Shown here: one piece after another, positions 1 through 9,222 of the stretch | Position numbering within the stretch: position 1 is the first letter of the stretch | How the letters are laid out: the number at the start of each line of letters is the position of its first letter | NCBI GenBank assembly: GCA_017559135.1 | Contig: JAFYSZ010000013.1 | Coordinates: forward strand, 1 to 36,436 | Reading direction: 5' to 3' | Length of the DNA stretch: 36,436 nucleotides | DNA from: Bacteroidales bacterium | Lineage (GTDB): Bacteria > Bacteroidota > Bacteroidia > Bacteroidales > P3 | The notes under the pieces: generated by a model | Databases searched by the model: none | What the model was told of the DNA's origin: nothing | Seen by the model: only the letters and a program-made list of their open reading frames with translations | Translations under genes and position numbers: made by a program

Positions 1-270
1 AAATTCGCTATCCTGCAAGAAAATCTTCTTTGCAGCTCTGCTTTCAGGGTTCATATTTTCCAATCCATCTGCCATAGTTTCCAAAAGGTCGAAATCGCCA
101 TAATCTTCCAAACCTTCAAGACTCTCTTTCAGACGTTCAGCAGGATTGTCTATTTTCTTTATCTCTTCCAAATAAGCACTCTCAGCAGTTGTAACAACGC
201 TGGCAGCCTGAGCTTGTGGCTTCAATTCTTCTGACATATTTATATCTGAATTTACTGGGTTCAACATCAT
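1..270 (-). CDS. tssC: TssC-like T6SS contractile sheath large subunit, N-terminal part (runs off the left edge)
   Basis: About 89 N-terminal codons are visible; the gene continues beyond base 1. The start ATG at 268-270 shares a base with the TAA stop of the preceding gene (TAATG), so the two are translationally coupled. A second in-frame ATG at 235-237 (MSEELKPQ) is possible. After a Gln/Ala-rich leader comes a helical stretch containing DYGDFDLLETM, then NMNPESRAAKKIF. This agrees with my memory of T6SSiii TssC N-termini, where a Gly-Phe-Asp-rich segment precedes an Asn-Pro and basic motif. TssC is the large sheath subunit; it polymerises with TssB around the Hcp tube, and ClpV grips its N-terminal helix. 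The call rests heavily on the adjacent TssB and ClpV genes, because only the least conserved end is seen. Confidence 0.6.
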   Translation of the reverse strand, partial: MMLNPVNSDINMSEELKPQAQAASVVTTAESAYLEEIKKIDNPAERLKESLEGLEDYGDFDLLETMADGLENMNPESRAAKKIFLQDSEF

Positions 271-716
271 TAATTATTCTCCAACTCTGCAAGAAGAGCC
301 TGCAATGCAACAACAAGGTGTTTTCTGCTTTCTTCGTCCTCAAAAGCACGTCTAAGAACCTTATTCTTTATCAACTGTTGCTCAATGGTTTTGTATGAAT
401 CCATAGCAGCTTTCTGTTGACCTAAATAAGCACTCTGCTTAATAAGTTCCTTGTCATCAAAGTCCTTAATCGCATTGAATTTGAAGTTTTCCTTTACAGG
501 ACGACCTTCCAAATCAAGCATTTGTACATTACGCTTTTCTGGTTGGTAACGTTCAAAGACATCTTCCATCGTCTCAGGCTGAAAAACTTCACCCGGCTTG
601 ATTGGAGCCATGTCAGTAAACTGATCTACGTAGAGGGTCTTGTTCTGAGGAAATTCAATAATCCCATCTACTGCCTCGGCATCGAGGACTTTAGAAATTA
701 CTGTTTTCTTTGCCAT
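270..716 (-). CDS. tssB: TssB-like T6SS contractile sheath small subunit (T6SSiii type)
   Basis: A 148-aa protein of TssB/VipA size. The N-terminal half has a beta region with NKTLYVDQFTD, and EDVFERYQP follows near residue 55. The middle has FKFNAIKDFDD, the counterpart of the F-x-x-(I/L)-x-D-F motif that starts the TssB helical domain. The C-terminus is a long amphipathic helix rich in Gln, Lys and Glu, ending in ALQALLAELENN. In known systems TssB and TssC interlock to form the sheath, whose contraction drives the Hcp tube outward. The gene lies 21 bp after the ClpV-like gene and overlaps tssC by one base, the usual sheath-gene pairing. No signal peptide or membrane segment is seen, as expected for a cytoplasmic sheath protein. 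A generic coiled-coil protein is the alternative, but the context argues against it. Confidence 0.75.
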   Translation of the reverse strand: MAKKTVISKVLDAEAVDGIIEFPQNKTLYVDQFTDMAPIKPGEVFQPETMEDVFERYQPEKRNVQMLDLEGRPVKENFKFNAIKDFDDKELIKQSAYLGQQKAAMDSYKTIEQQLIKNKVLRRAFEDEESRKHLVVALQALLAELENN

Positions 717-737
717 ATTTGTTAATATTTTAAGTGA

Positions 738-2984
738 TTATTCGAGATGTAAGATTTCCCATTTTAATTCATCTTTCTCGTCTATTGTAAGAGTCACATT
801 ATCGCCTTCCTTCAACTCTCCAGAGATTATCATCTTTGATAATGGGCGGCGAATATCCTTACGGAGAATACCAAGAATCGGTCTTGCACCGTATTGAGCA
901 TTAAATCCACTCATTGCAATTTTGTGAACTGCTTGGTCATCAACTGTGAGAGTAATATTCTGCTCTTTGAGAGTCTTTAACAATCCTTTCAAATGAATAT
1001 TGAAAATCATTGTTACAATCTTTTCATTGATAGGAGCGAATGGCACAATCTCGGTTAAGCGAGCCAAGAACTCTGGACGGAAATGACCTTGCATCACCTC
1101 AAGCATATCATTGTGCGTAGGAACTATATTCTTTCCGAACTGGTCAAATACATATTGACTACCAATGTTGGAGGTGAAAATAATCAATGCATTAGAGAAG
1201 TCACCAACACGACCTAATCTGTCATGCAACTTGCCTTCATCAAGAATTTGCAAGAATAAGTCAAATACTGAGCGATGAGCTTTTTCTATTTCATCGAAGA
1301 GTACGATAGAATAAGGCTTCTGACGAATTTGATTTACCAACAAACCTCCTTCTTCATAGCCTACATATCCCGGAGGAGCACCATAAAGTAGGGCAACCGA
1401 ATGTTCCTCTTTATATTCCGACATGTCGAATCGCAGAATTGCTGTATCATCTTGGAACAGGAATTCCGCCAATGATTTTGCAAGCTCAGTCTTACCAGTA
1501 CCAGTCGGACCTAGGAAGAAGAAACTGCCTATTGGCTGACCTTTCTTGTTCAATCCAGAACGTGATTCATAGATAGAATCAAGAACAGCTTTAATTGCAT
1601 AGTCTTGACCTACTACACGTTTTCTAAGGATGTCCTCTGCATTGACAAGTCTATCTCTTTCTGCCGCTTGAACATTTCCTAATGGAATACCTGTTTTTTG
1701 TGAAACCACCTCAATCAAGTGTTCTACGCATACAATATCTTTCTTGTCATCGGGATTCAAGTCATTCTTGATTTTCAATAATGCCATTGTACGGTCAATC
1801 AAGTCTATTGCAGAATCCGGCAAATGCTTTTCACTAAAATATCTCTTGGCTAATCTGATAGAATTGATAGTAAAATCCTCGGATACTTTGAGATTATGGA
1901 ATGTCTCAAATGATTTTACAACTGTTTGAAGTATGGTCTCTGTTGCATCAACAGAAGGCTCTTCAATAATAATGCGTTCAAACTTACCGATTATTTCCTT
2001 ATCTATTTCTATGTTCTTTGTAAAACCTTCAATAGAAGATGTACAAATACATAATAGACCATGGTTCAATGAAGCCTTCAAAAGATTGATAGTGCCATTA
2101 AGCGTACCTTGCTTATCCATCAGTTTATCGAACGACTCTATAACAAGAATGGCATTGTCCATATCGGACAATTCATCCAAAATCTTTTTCATTCGACCTT
2201 CAATCTCACTCTTGTATGAAACACCAATAGATAAAGCTATAGTGTCAAGCTCATAAACTTGAGCATTCTGTAAATAGGTAGGAACTTTGCCATTTGCTAT
2301 GGCTTGCACAAACGCATTGACCAATGCCGTTTTACCTACACCCGATTCTCCTGTTATAAGAATGTTGGATTTAGTCTTACGCCCAAGGATTCCGTATATT
2401 TCTCCAAGTTCATCTTCAAAACCTATTGATTCAGATAATTTCCCATCTGCTTGCTGTTGATTCTTCAATATACAATAAGCTTTTATACTCTTAGTCCCTG
2501 AACTTTTTGAATTCTTTTTTGTTTCATTATTAGATGCAGGTGTAATGCTAGCATTTTCTGAACCACAGGCTGCAACAATACTTTCTTTTTGAAGAGGAAG
2601 TGTTTTAAGCTGTTCAAAGGTAAAACCAACACCAGGAGTTACGACAGCAATAAGCAATGAAATGGGATCTATGAATTCCTTCTTAGAGGCAGCACGAATA
2701 CTGTCTGCTTCACTGACTACCGCTTTTGTCAATGCGGAGAAACTTTTCATCTGAGAAGAATCTGTATTCTTCTTAGACATCTTAATTCGCACATCTGCCC
2801 ACTCTAAAATATAGTAATAGTCAGCATTCAAAGTTTTTTCAATGAATGAAACCAAACCAATATCTTTGTGTAGAAGTGCTTTTAGAATATGTGCAGGCTC
2901 AATAGCGGCATTCATATTCTCTTTCGTATAGGCTTCAGCTATTTGAAAGACTTCGATTGCACTTTCATCAAATCTATCTAACAT
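738..2984 (-). CDS. tssH: ClpV-like (TssH) AAA+ sheath-recycling ATPase
   Basis: A 748-aa class I Clp/Hsp100 ATPase that would disassemble contracted sheath. An N-domain (about 1-150) has ClpN-type helices (SAIEVFQIAEAY, EPAHILKALLHK). After a Ser/Asn-rich linker, AAA-1 has Walker A GESGVGKT (212-219) and the pore-loop-like SYKSEIEGRMK. AAA-2 has Walker A GPTGTGKT (492-499), the pore loop GAPPGYVGYEEGG, Walker B VLFDEIEKAH (561-570) and a C-terminal small domain (GARPIL). Odd points: the AAA-1 Walker B reads ILVIESFDKL, with Ile-Glu-Ser in place of the usual Asp-Glu; the Arg-finger region reads GKFERI rather than RRF; and the protein is about 100 aa shorter than ClpB, with little room for a middle coiled coil. 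ClpB is excluded as the first guess by the short middle region and the adjacent tssB. Confidence 0.85.
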   Translation of the reverse strand: MLDRFDESAIEVFQIAEAYTKENMNAAIEPAHILKALLHKDIGLVSFIEKTLNADYYYILEWADVRIKMSKKNTDSSQMKSFSALTKAVVSEADSIRAASKKEFIDPISLLIAVVTPGVGFTFEQLKTLPLQKESIVAACGSENASITPASNNETKKNSKSSGTKSIKAYCILKNQQQADGKLSESIGFEDELGEIYGILGRKTKSNILITGESGVGKTALVNAFVQAIANGKVPTYLQNAQVYELDTIALSIGVSYKSEIEGRMKKILDELSDMDNAILVIESFDKLMDKQGTLNGTINLLKASLNHGLLCICTSSIEGFTKNIEIDKEIIGKFERIIIEEPSVDATETILQTVVKSFETFHNLKVSEDFTINSIRLAKRYFSEKHLPDSAIDLIDRTMALLKIKNDLNPDDKKDIVCVEHLIEVVSQKTGIPLGNVQAAERDRLVNAEDILRKRVVGQDYAIKAVLDSIYESRSGLNKKGQPIGSFFFLGPTGTGKTELAKSLAEFLFQDDTAILRFDMSEYKEEHSVALLYGAPPGYVGYEEGGLLVNQIRQKPYSIVLFDEIEKAHRSVFDLFLQILDEGKLHDRLGRVGDFSNALIIFTSNIGSQYVFDQFGKNIVPTHNDMLEVMQGHFRPEFLARLTEIVPFAPINEKIVTMIFNIHLKGLLKTLKEQNITLTVDDQAVHKIAMSGFNAQYGARPILGILRKDIRRPLSKMIISGELKEGDNVTLTIDEKDELKWEILHLE

Positions 2985-3011
2985 CTTATTTACTTTGTTT
3001 TATTAGTCATT

Positions 3012-4790
3012 CTAGTCAGGAGCCACCATTTGCGGAGGTTCATTATCTTCATTATTTTTTTGCTCATTACGCTTATTATTTTTTCGCTTTTTACGAATTT
3101 CCTTAACCTCTACAGTCGTACTTGTATTTTCTCCTTCTATCTCTTTCTTTGTGAAAATAATTTCAAATGGGAAATCAATATACGGGCACTCATCTTCTTT
3201 CACTCTAACCGAAAAATTAACACATCCCTCTTTCATACCAAAAATTTTCAATGGGTAACGATTTGTATTAATTGCTTGCCCTTCTATTATATTGTCTGGA
3301 TAATTACAATTTACAATCCTCACATCTTTATAATAGTTTCTTTCATTATTTTTTGAACTACTTACCTCAAATTCTAATGAAATAGTATCATCTATTGATG
3401 ATAAAGTAAAATTTGTTTGAGACATCTTTACGTCATAATGTTTTACATACCATTGCTCAATAGAAACTTTATGAGGAATCGATTCTAATCCTTCATATTT
3501 TATAGAATAATAGTAATCACGATTAGTCGGTTCATCTGTCAAATCCTTTGAAATTGACAATTTACATTTATACTCCAAAACTGTTACTTCTATAGTCGGA
3601 GCACTTTTGCGAGATTCTAGTTGCAGTTTACAATCGTCAGAATGACTTACGATTGTAGCAGTACTATGATCAATATAAGTAGGCATAAACACTTTAACTT
3701 TCGTCTCAAAAGACTTATGTTCAAAACCTATTTTTTCATCTTCATTAAGTGCAAACTTAAATTTTTCTTTATCGTCCACAGTCAATATGCCGACTTTTCG
3801 ATCTATTTCAACTAATGCAATATTATCATATAAATTATGTACCCTATCAAACTGCGGAGGTAAAAACTCCTTTCCATCTAAATATAATCCACTTTTATTT
3901 CCTTCTTTCCATAAAGAAAATCTGCTTGAATCAATAGGCTTATTTTCTTGTTTATGTAGAAATTCATATCGATCCTGCCCTTTTAATTCCCAGTAAAGAG
4001 GACGCATAAAATTATCAAAAACAAATGTAGCATTTTTTGCTCTTAACTTATATCCTTCTCTGCATGGAATAGTATCTATTACTTTTTTTTCACTAACAAC
4101 AAAGGATTCTTTTCTTAAAGATCCATCAATTGATATTTGTTTCAATTCATAGTCATTGGAAGTAATAATATAGAATTTTTTCTTTACAACAACAATTGCT
4201 GTATCATTACGAAAAGATGACATAAAAGTTATATCTTCTTTATTAATTTTAGGTAAAGCATTTTTTTCTCCATTTACACCTATATAATCATAAAACACAC
4301 CATCCTGTTTTCTTCCATCATTAAAATAACGTTTTACGCAAGCTCGGCCATCAAAAAAAGGATAAGCTTTTGCATATGGTCCCGCAACTTCTTTACCATT
4401 CCCATTCAGAAAATAATATAAATTATTTTTCTTTACTAATAATAATCCATTGTAAAAACGACTATTATCGAAACACAATAAGATTCCTCGATTCTTCAAT
4501 TCTGTAACATGTCCATTTGCGTTTATTATACCATAAAATTCACCTTCTTTAAACAATAACGCATAATCCTCATAAAAAGGTGTAATGCTATCATATTCTA
4601 TAGGTACAACGCGTTTCCCTTCTCTGTTAATAAATCCATACTTACCATTCAAAGAAACCTTAATCAACTTATCGTCTACTATCTCTATTTGGTCGTATTG
4701 AGGTTTTACTACCCATTTTGCTATCTGTGCATGCATTGATGAATCAATACAAATACATAGGAATAAAAATAAAAGTCTTTTCTTTTTCAT
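3012..4790 (-). CDS. Secreted WG-repeat protein of the T6SS-linked operon
   Basis: A 592-aa protein with an N-terminal signal peptide (MKKKRLLFLFLCICIDSS, likely cleaved after SMHA) and no lipobox, so probably periplasmic. Residues from about 25 to 175 contain WG-like repeats: KYGFINREGKRVVPIEYD, then FYGIINANG and YYFLNGNGKEV. Another WG-like unit (KVGILTVDD) lies near residue 330. This beta-hairpin repeat is common in Bacteroidetes surface and periplasmic proteins. The second half is beta-rich with paired Cys but has no domain I recognise. The C-terminal 45 residues are low-complexity, rich in Lys, Asn and Glu. It lies 23 bp after the upstream kinase gene and 27 bp before clpV, so it is cotranscribed. 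It could be a periplasmic ligand or scaffold for the kinase's extracytoplasmic domain, but that is inference. Confidence 0.65.
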   Translation of the reverse strand: MKKKRLLFLFLCICIDSSMHAQIAKWVVKPQYDQIEIVDDKLIKVSLNGKYGFINREGKRVVPIEYDSITPFYEDYALLFKEGEFYGIINANGHVTELKNRGILLCFDNSRFYNGLLLVKKNNLYYFLNGNGKEVAGPYAKAYPFFDGRACVKRYFNDGRKQDGVFYDYIGVNGEKNALPKINKEDITFMSSFRNDTAIVVVKKKFYIITSNDYELKQISIDGSLRKESFVVSEKKVIDTIPCREGYKLRAKNATFVFDNFMRPLYWELKGQDRYEFLHKQENKPIDSSRFSLWKEGNKSGLYLDGKEFLPPQFDRVHNLYDNIALVEIDRKVGILTVDDKEKFKFALNEDEKIGFEHKSFETKVKVFMPTYIDHSTATIVSHSDDCKLQLESRKSAPTIEVTVLEYKCKLSISKDLTDEPTNRDYYYSIKYEGLESIPHKVSIEQWYVKHYDVKMSQTNFTLSSIDDTISLEFEVSSSKNNERNYYKDVRIVNCNYPDNIIEGQAINTNRYPLKIFGMKEGCVNFSVRVKEDECPYIDFPFEIIFTKKEIEGENTSTTVEVKEIRKKRKNNKRNEQKNNEDNEPPQMVAPD

Positions 4791-4813
4791 ATTCTCTATT
4801 TTGTTATTTTCTT

Positions 4814-6340
4814 CTAATTTCTCTTTTGTTTTAAATTTTCAAGCGTTTCATCTATCTTCCTTGCAAAAACATTATCATGATGTTTTATTGCTTCATTTCT
4901 ACTTTTTATTAGTAACCAATTAGCATACGCAGTATCCCTTTTTACCACATCTTGATTATTATAATATTGAGCGAGAAGTACCATCATTTTGTAATCAGTA
5001 GAATCCGTCATACATACAATTTCTTTTATCAAAGAAAAAGCTTTTTCATTTTTAGATTTATCAACTAATTTTATTAAATTTTTATGTTTAGTAGTTTCTA
5101 AGCCTAAAGTTATCTTTCGTTTTGTAGACTGAGTTTTTTCACCTCTAATAGCATATGTATTTGCAACTTCACGCATAGCAGGAAGATATTTTTCCTCCGA
5201 CAAAGCTAACAATCCATTAAAGCCCTCTATTGCCTCTTCCTTAGTAGTTGGAGTATCAAGCATTTTTAAATATTTATTATACTTCTTTTCTCTTATAGAA
5301 TTTTTTTCTTTTTCGAAAAAACACCATATAGCAACGCCCAATATTGCAACAATTATTGCAAAAAAAACACTCTTCTTAATATTTATATTTCCATACCAAT
5401 ATTCAGGAAATACAAAAGAATCAATAGCTGCCCTAAATTGTGCCGAAGTAGTATAACGATTCGTTTGTCCTTTTTCAGTAGCTTTTGACACAACCCTTCT
5501 TATTTGATAAGATTTTATATTTTTTAGTGGTAAAGACTTGTGTAATTGAGACTGCATCACATCATAAGAATTACCATAAAATGGTAATTTACCTGTCACG
5601 AGTTGATAATATAAAATACCGACTGCATACACATCAGTAGAAAAATTCTGCTCTTTAACAGATCCGAGTACAAGTTCAGGTGCAGCATATTCTACTTTAC
5701 CTACAAATTGCCCAGAAGAAGTCAACCCTTTATCTGCTGTATTTAAATGTTGCATTTGTTTAGCAACTCCAAAATCAATTAATTTGATCTTACCTTCAGT
5801 AGTAATCATAATATTACTTGGATCTATATCTCTATGAATAAAACCCTTATCATGCAACGACATAATCGCAGATAATATCTTCGTTACAATTATTGTTGAT
5901 TGCCCTTCCTTATCCTTAACATAATTATTATACATTTCTGAAATTTTAGGGCTTAATTCTCCATTTTTTAGTTTTATTTTACCATCTATAAAATTTGATA
6001 ATGTTATTCCATCAAGATATTCACTTATAACATAATAATTTACTACACTCCCTCTATAATCATCTATTTCAACAACTTCAATAAAACTATGCATAAAGAC
6101 TATATTTTCATGCTTTATTTTTATTGAAGCTTCTCTACGCGCTCGTTCTATAACATCTTCTGGCAAATCTTCATACAACACTTTAATTGCAACTTTATAA
6201 GTACTCCCATTGACATTAATCATATCACCCATATACACACGTCCCATCCCTCCTTCGCCCAATGGTTCTGTGTTCAAATCAAATTCATATCGCACACCTT
6301 TTCTTTTTTCCTCTTCTCCTTCTAATTTTATTATTCTCAT
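4814..6340 (-). CDS. Transmembrane Ser/Thr protein kinase (PpkA-like role), large
   Basis: A 508-aa Hanks-type kinase. The glycine loop is GEGGMGRVY (28-36), the ATP lysine is in VAIKVL (K53), the catalytic loop is HRDIDPSN (169-176), the magnesium motif is DFG (189-191) and APE is at 220-222. The usual catalytic-loop Lys (HRDxKxxN) is Asp here, an unusual change, though the catalytic Asp and Asn remain. One membrane segment lies at about 324-342. A roughly 160-aa helical region follows, predicted periplasmic, with TPR/Sel1-like character (EGFNGLLALSEEKYLPAMREVANTYA). The gene sits 47 bp after the secreted 413-aa protein and 23 bp before the WG-repeat gene, so an external cue could reach the cytoplasmic kinase. 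In Pseudomonas H1-T6SS the kinase PpkA phosphorylates an FHA protein to activate secretion. A similar role here is inferred from context, not shown. Confidence 0.85.
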   Translation of the reverse strand: MRIIKLEGEEEKRKGVRYEFDLNTEPLGEGGMGRVYMGDMINVNGSTYKVAIKVLYEDLPEDVIERARREASIKIKHENIVFMHSFIEVVEIDDYRGSVVNYYVISEYLDGITLSNFIDGKIKLKNGELSPKISEMYNNYVKDKEGQSTIIVTKILSAIMSLHDKGFIHRDIDPSNIMITTEGKIKLIDFGVAKQMQHLNTADKGLTSSGQFVGKVEYAAPELVLGSVKEQNFSTDVYAVGILYYQLVTGKLPFYGNSYDVMQSQLHKSLPLKNIKSYQIRRVVSKATEKGQTNRYTTSAQFRAAIDSFVFPEYWYGNINIKKSVFFAIIVAILGVAIWCFFEKEKNSIREKKYNKYLKMLDTPTTKEEAIEGFNGLLALSEEKYLPAMREVANTYAIRGEKTQSTKRKITLGLETTKHKNLIKLVDKSKNEKAFSLIKEIVCMTDSTDYKMMVLLAQYYNNQDVVKRDTAYANWLLIKSRNEAIKHHDNVFARKIDETLENLKQKRN

Positions 6341-6387
6341 TATTATTTTAATTTATTTTTATTACACATTTTACAAACATCTCAATA

Positions 6388-7629
6388 CTAATGATTTACA
6401 GAAACAACTATGTATTTTTCAATACTTTTAATATAAAGTACATAATCACAATCATCTTTTATAACAAAAATAAGTTTTATATTACCTAATGGCGTTACTT
6501 CCCGTGTAAAAGGAACCTCTGATTTTACCATATCCTCATATGTTATGACCGAGCATATTTTAGATTTATTTTTCCATCTCTTTTTAAATTTTATATTTTC
6601 TAAATGCGATTTAGTAATAAAAATAGGAGAAGTAATATCTTTTAATTTGATTTCAAAACATACCGTATCACCTATTTTCATTTGTGAAGTAACGTCTTTC
6701 CCTAATAATAAATATTCATCATGAGGCGTAAGATTTACAAAAGAGACTTTCTTATCATTTAAAAAGGCATCCCCTATTTCCATAGGTTTATCATACAATT
6801 CTTTATATTTATCATTTAATATTTTTTTATACAAAATTATTTCATCTAAAGGTATTTTACGAATACCTCCATCTTCATATTCAAAAATTAATTCTTTTCC
6901 CAAAGTCCGTGAAGATATAAAGCCTAATAATTCTGTATTTTCTCCTTTAATATTAATTTTATCTAACAATTGAATCTGCGACCACAGATCCATATTTTCA
7001 CACAATTTTTCTGTTTTAATTTGTTTTATCTGAGAAAAATTAAATGTAATTACCTCCCCTTTATCTGTGAATATTTTTAGGCTACGTTCAGGTATCTGTT
7101 CAATAATATTTCCTACAATTTTTGAATTATCATGAAGAATTAATACATCTTTCATACCTGATAATAAATTTATAGGTTTTTTACATTTAACTATACTATG
7201 TATTTCATCCCATTTACATGTATGTTGATTATCATCTAAATTAAGAAACTTAATAAAAGCCCCCTTTTCCAATATGTACACATTCTCATATCTACTATTT
7301 TCAAAACATAAAGTTGAAAACTCCAATTGTTTTACATTCTTACTTGTCAAAAGTTTATCATTATTCTTCAAATACTCTTTCCATTTATCCGATAATGAAT
7401 CTATTACTACATTTTTAATAAAACTATTTTTTAAAGAATCACTATCAACAATAACTGTTGAATTTTTTGATTGAATCAAAATGTAATCACCTGGCTTCTG
7501 CTCTATAATGTAGCCTTCAATAACAGTTCCATTTTTCAAGTGTATTTGTTCTATAATTTGAGCAAATACATTTGAAAAAGATGTTACAACAAAAAACAAT
7601 AGGAAAATAATAAATTTAAAAACATTCAT
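6388..7629 (-). CDS. Secreted protein of unknown function, beta-rich internal repeats
   Basis: A 413-aa protein with a clear signal peptide (hydrophobic core FIIFLLFFVV, probable cleavage after NVFA). I do not recognise a family. Two related segments are visible: LKNGTVIEGYIIEQKPGDYI near residue 31 and HDNSKIVGNIIEQIPERSLK near 165, followed by similar hydrophobic strands. This is a strand-turn-strand pattern like that of small barrel domains. A third weaker copy (DKINIKGENTELLGFI) may lie near residue 225. The protein lies between the FHA-protease and the large kinase in the same operon, with about 90 bp of AT-rich DNA on its upstream side. It probably works in the periplasm with the extracytoplasmic parts of those proteins. 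A structural role in the secretion apparatus cannot be excluded. Confidence 0.6.
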   Translation of the reverse strand: MNVFKFIIFLLFFVVTSFSNVFAQIIEQIHLKNGTVIEGYIIEQKPGDYILIQSKNSTVIVDSDSLKNSFIKNVVIDSLSDKWKEYLKNNDKLLTSKNVKQLEFSTLCFENSRYENVYILEKGAFIKFLNLDDNQHTCKWDEIHSIVKCKKPINLLSGMKDVLILHDNSKIVGNIIEQIPERSLKIFTDKGEVITFNFSQIKQIKTEKLCENMDLWSQIQLLDKINIKGENTELLGFISSRTLGKELIFEYEDGGIRKIPLDEIILYKKILNDKYKELYDKPMEIGDAFLNDKKVSFVNLTPHDEYLLLGKDVTSQMKIGDTVCFEIKLKDITSPIFITKSHLENIKFKKRWKNKSKICSVITYEDMVKSEVPFTREVTPLGNIKLIFVIKDDCDYVLYIKSIEKYIVVSVNH

Positions 7630-7720
7630 TTATTAAAAATTTAATAAATAACAGAAAAATAAACGCAATTTCACACAAAAATAAAAAAACAATATTTCTA
7701 AATACAAAATTTGTATTTAA

Positions 7721-9205
7721 CTATTTTTTTGATTGAACTTTATTTAATAATTCTCGTATATAAATTGCCTTAATTCCATAATTAAACCCCTGGGTTTTAG
7801 TGACTCCCGAATTTAGCACACCAATTAATCGACCTTTAGAATTAAATATTGGAGAACCACTCGCACCACTATATGCAGGTGCATTAAAACCAAAAGAATA
7901 TTCACTACATTCTTGAGTGATACTACCTTCATTTGCTATACTTCTAATACCCTTTGAAGTTTTCAAATCCTGCAAACTCAAACCAAACGGAAACCCTATA
8001 GTATAAATATGAGAACCTACTTTGATTTCTGAATCATCATCCACAGCTTGATCAATATTTACAATACTATAATTATCATACGGAATTTTTTTTGTTTCTA
8101 ATTGCAATATTGCAACATCTTTTTCAATATCGTTATGTCCTATCAATTCGCGACATTGATGCAAATTATCTTCACTAAAGTACACACCATTAGGTAGCAT
8201 TCCAATATAAGACATAACTCCTTCTACTTTTATTTGAGAAACAAAGGCGTTTAAAATAGGGTGTTCTTCTGCATGTTGAGACAGAATCATTTTATATTTA
8301 TCAGAAATCTTAGATGCATCTTTACTATAAAGCCAAGGACGTATGATGTGTAAATTAGTTACTATTTTACCGTCATTAGACACAAAAAATCCAGTACCAG
8401 TAAACTGTTTCATATTGTCACCCGATGATTTATCAACAATCTTTAAATTATCATCTTCAAGAACGACATCTGTCGGAAAGTTCAATTTTTTTAAATCTAA
8501 ATTACCAGCAGAAACATTATAGTAATAAGAGCCAAATAATAATACTACCGAATTCTTATACTTTACATATATATCTTCATCTGAATTTCTATAAAAATTA
8601 TCATACAGCTTTATAATAGCATATAACAATAAACAAAAAAATAGAATAGCAAAAATAACAAATACAATCTTCTTATAATTGATAAGGCCTCTCTCTCCGT
8701 ATGGATTAGGAACATGAATTCCTGCACAAAGAATTTTATCCCCCCTTTTAAGTTTTATATCTTGATTAGATGGTATTTTTTTCCCATTAATTGTTGTTCC
8801 ATTCTTACTATGATCTTGTATATACCATTTCTTATCATTTTTTTTTGTCAAAGTTGCATGAAATCTACTTACAAGGTCCCCTTGTATTTGATATTTATTT
8901 CTAAAATTTGTCCCTATACCATGCACATCTCTAACCTTAGAAATATCAAATATTGGAAAAACTGGTACACTTTTCCAATCAAGAACTTGATCTGCTAAAC
9001 GAATAACATCCCCTCTTTTAATAGAAACTTCTTTATTAGGCTGTAATCTTCGCTCATTTAAATAAGTCCCATTTTTACTTCCTTTATCCGTTAATAAAAT
9101 TTCACCATTATCTAAAAATAATAATTCTGCATGATAATCGCTAACAAATTGACTATTTAATTTTATATGAACATTATGACCTCTACCTATTACAATTAAT
9201 TTCAT
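7721..9205 (-). CDS. Double-FHA, transmembrane, trypsin-like serine protease
   Basis: A 494-aa protein with a striking architecture. FHA domain 1 (about 1-75) has VSDYHAEL and SKNGTYLN. FHA domain 2 (about 95-165) has VSRFHATL and HSKNGTTING. A single membrane helix spans about 179-200. A chymotrypsin/HtrA-like protease follows (about 210-490). Its triad is complete: His286 in TNLHI, Asp363 in KDVAIL and Ser449 in GASGSP, and an IGFPFG strand is also typical. No PDZ domain is seen. FHA domains bind phosphothreonine, so the cytoplasmic half could dock on proteins phosphorylated by the operon's kinases while the protease acts in the periplasm. The gene ends 91 bp before the 413-aa gene and starts 17 bp after the single-FHA gene. 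Domain identity is strong; substrate and role in secretion are unknown. Confidence 0.85.
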   Translation of the reverse strand: MKLIVIGRGHNVHIKLNSQFVSDYHAELLFLDNGEILLTDKGSKNGTYLNERRLQPNKEVSIKRGDVIRLADQVLDWKSVPVFPIFDISKVRDVHGIGTNFRNKYQIQGDLVSRFHATLTKKNDKKWYIQDHSKNGTTINGKKIPSNQDIKLKRGDKILCAGIHVPNPYGERGLINYKKIVFVIFAILFFCLLLYAIIKLYDNFYRNSDEDIYVKYKNSVVLLFGSYYYNVSAGNLDLKKLNFPTDVVLEDDNLKIVDKSSGDNMKQFTGTGFFVSNDGKIVTNLHIIRPWLYSKDASKISDKYKMILSQHAEEHPILNAFVSQIKVEGVMSYIGMLPNGVYFSEDNLHQCRELIGHNDIEKDVAILQLETKKIPYDNYSIVNIDQAVDDDSEIKVGSHIYTIGFPFGLSLQDLKTSKGIRSIANEGSITQECSEYSFGFNAPAYSGASGSPIFNSKGRLIGVLNSGVTKTQGFNYGIKAIYIRELLNKVQSKK

Positions 9206-9222
9206 AAGAATTATTTTTCATG

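Noticed and set aside
1..2984. Extracellular contractile injection system or phage tail instead of T6SS
   Set aside because: A ClpV-type recycling ATPase next to a TssB-like sheath protein fits T6SS; contractile tails and eCIS do not use ClpV. The call stays provisional because the baseplate genes are outside the window.
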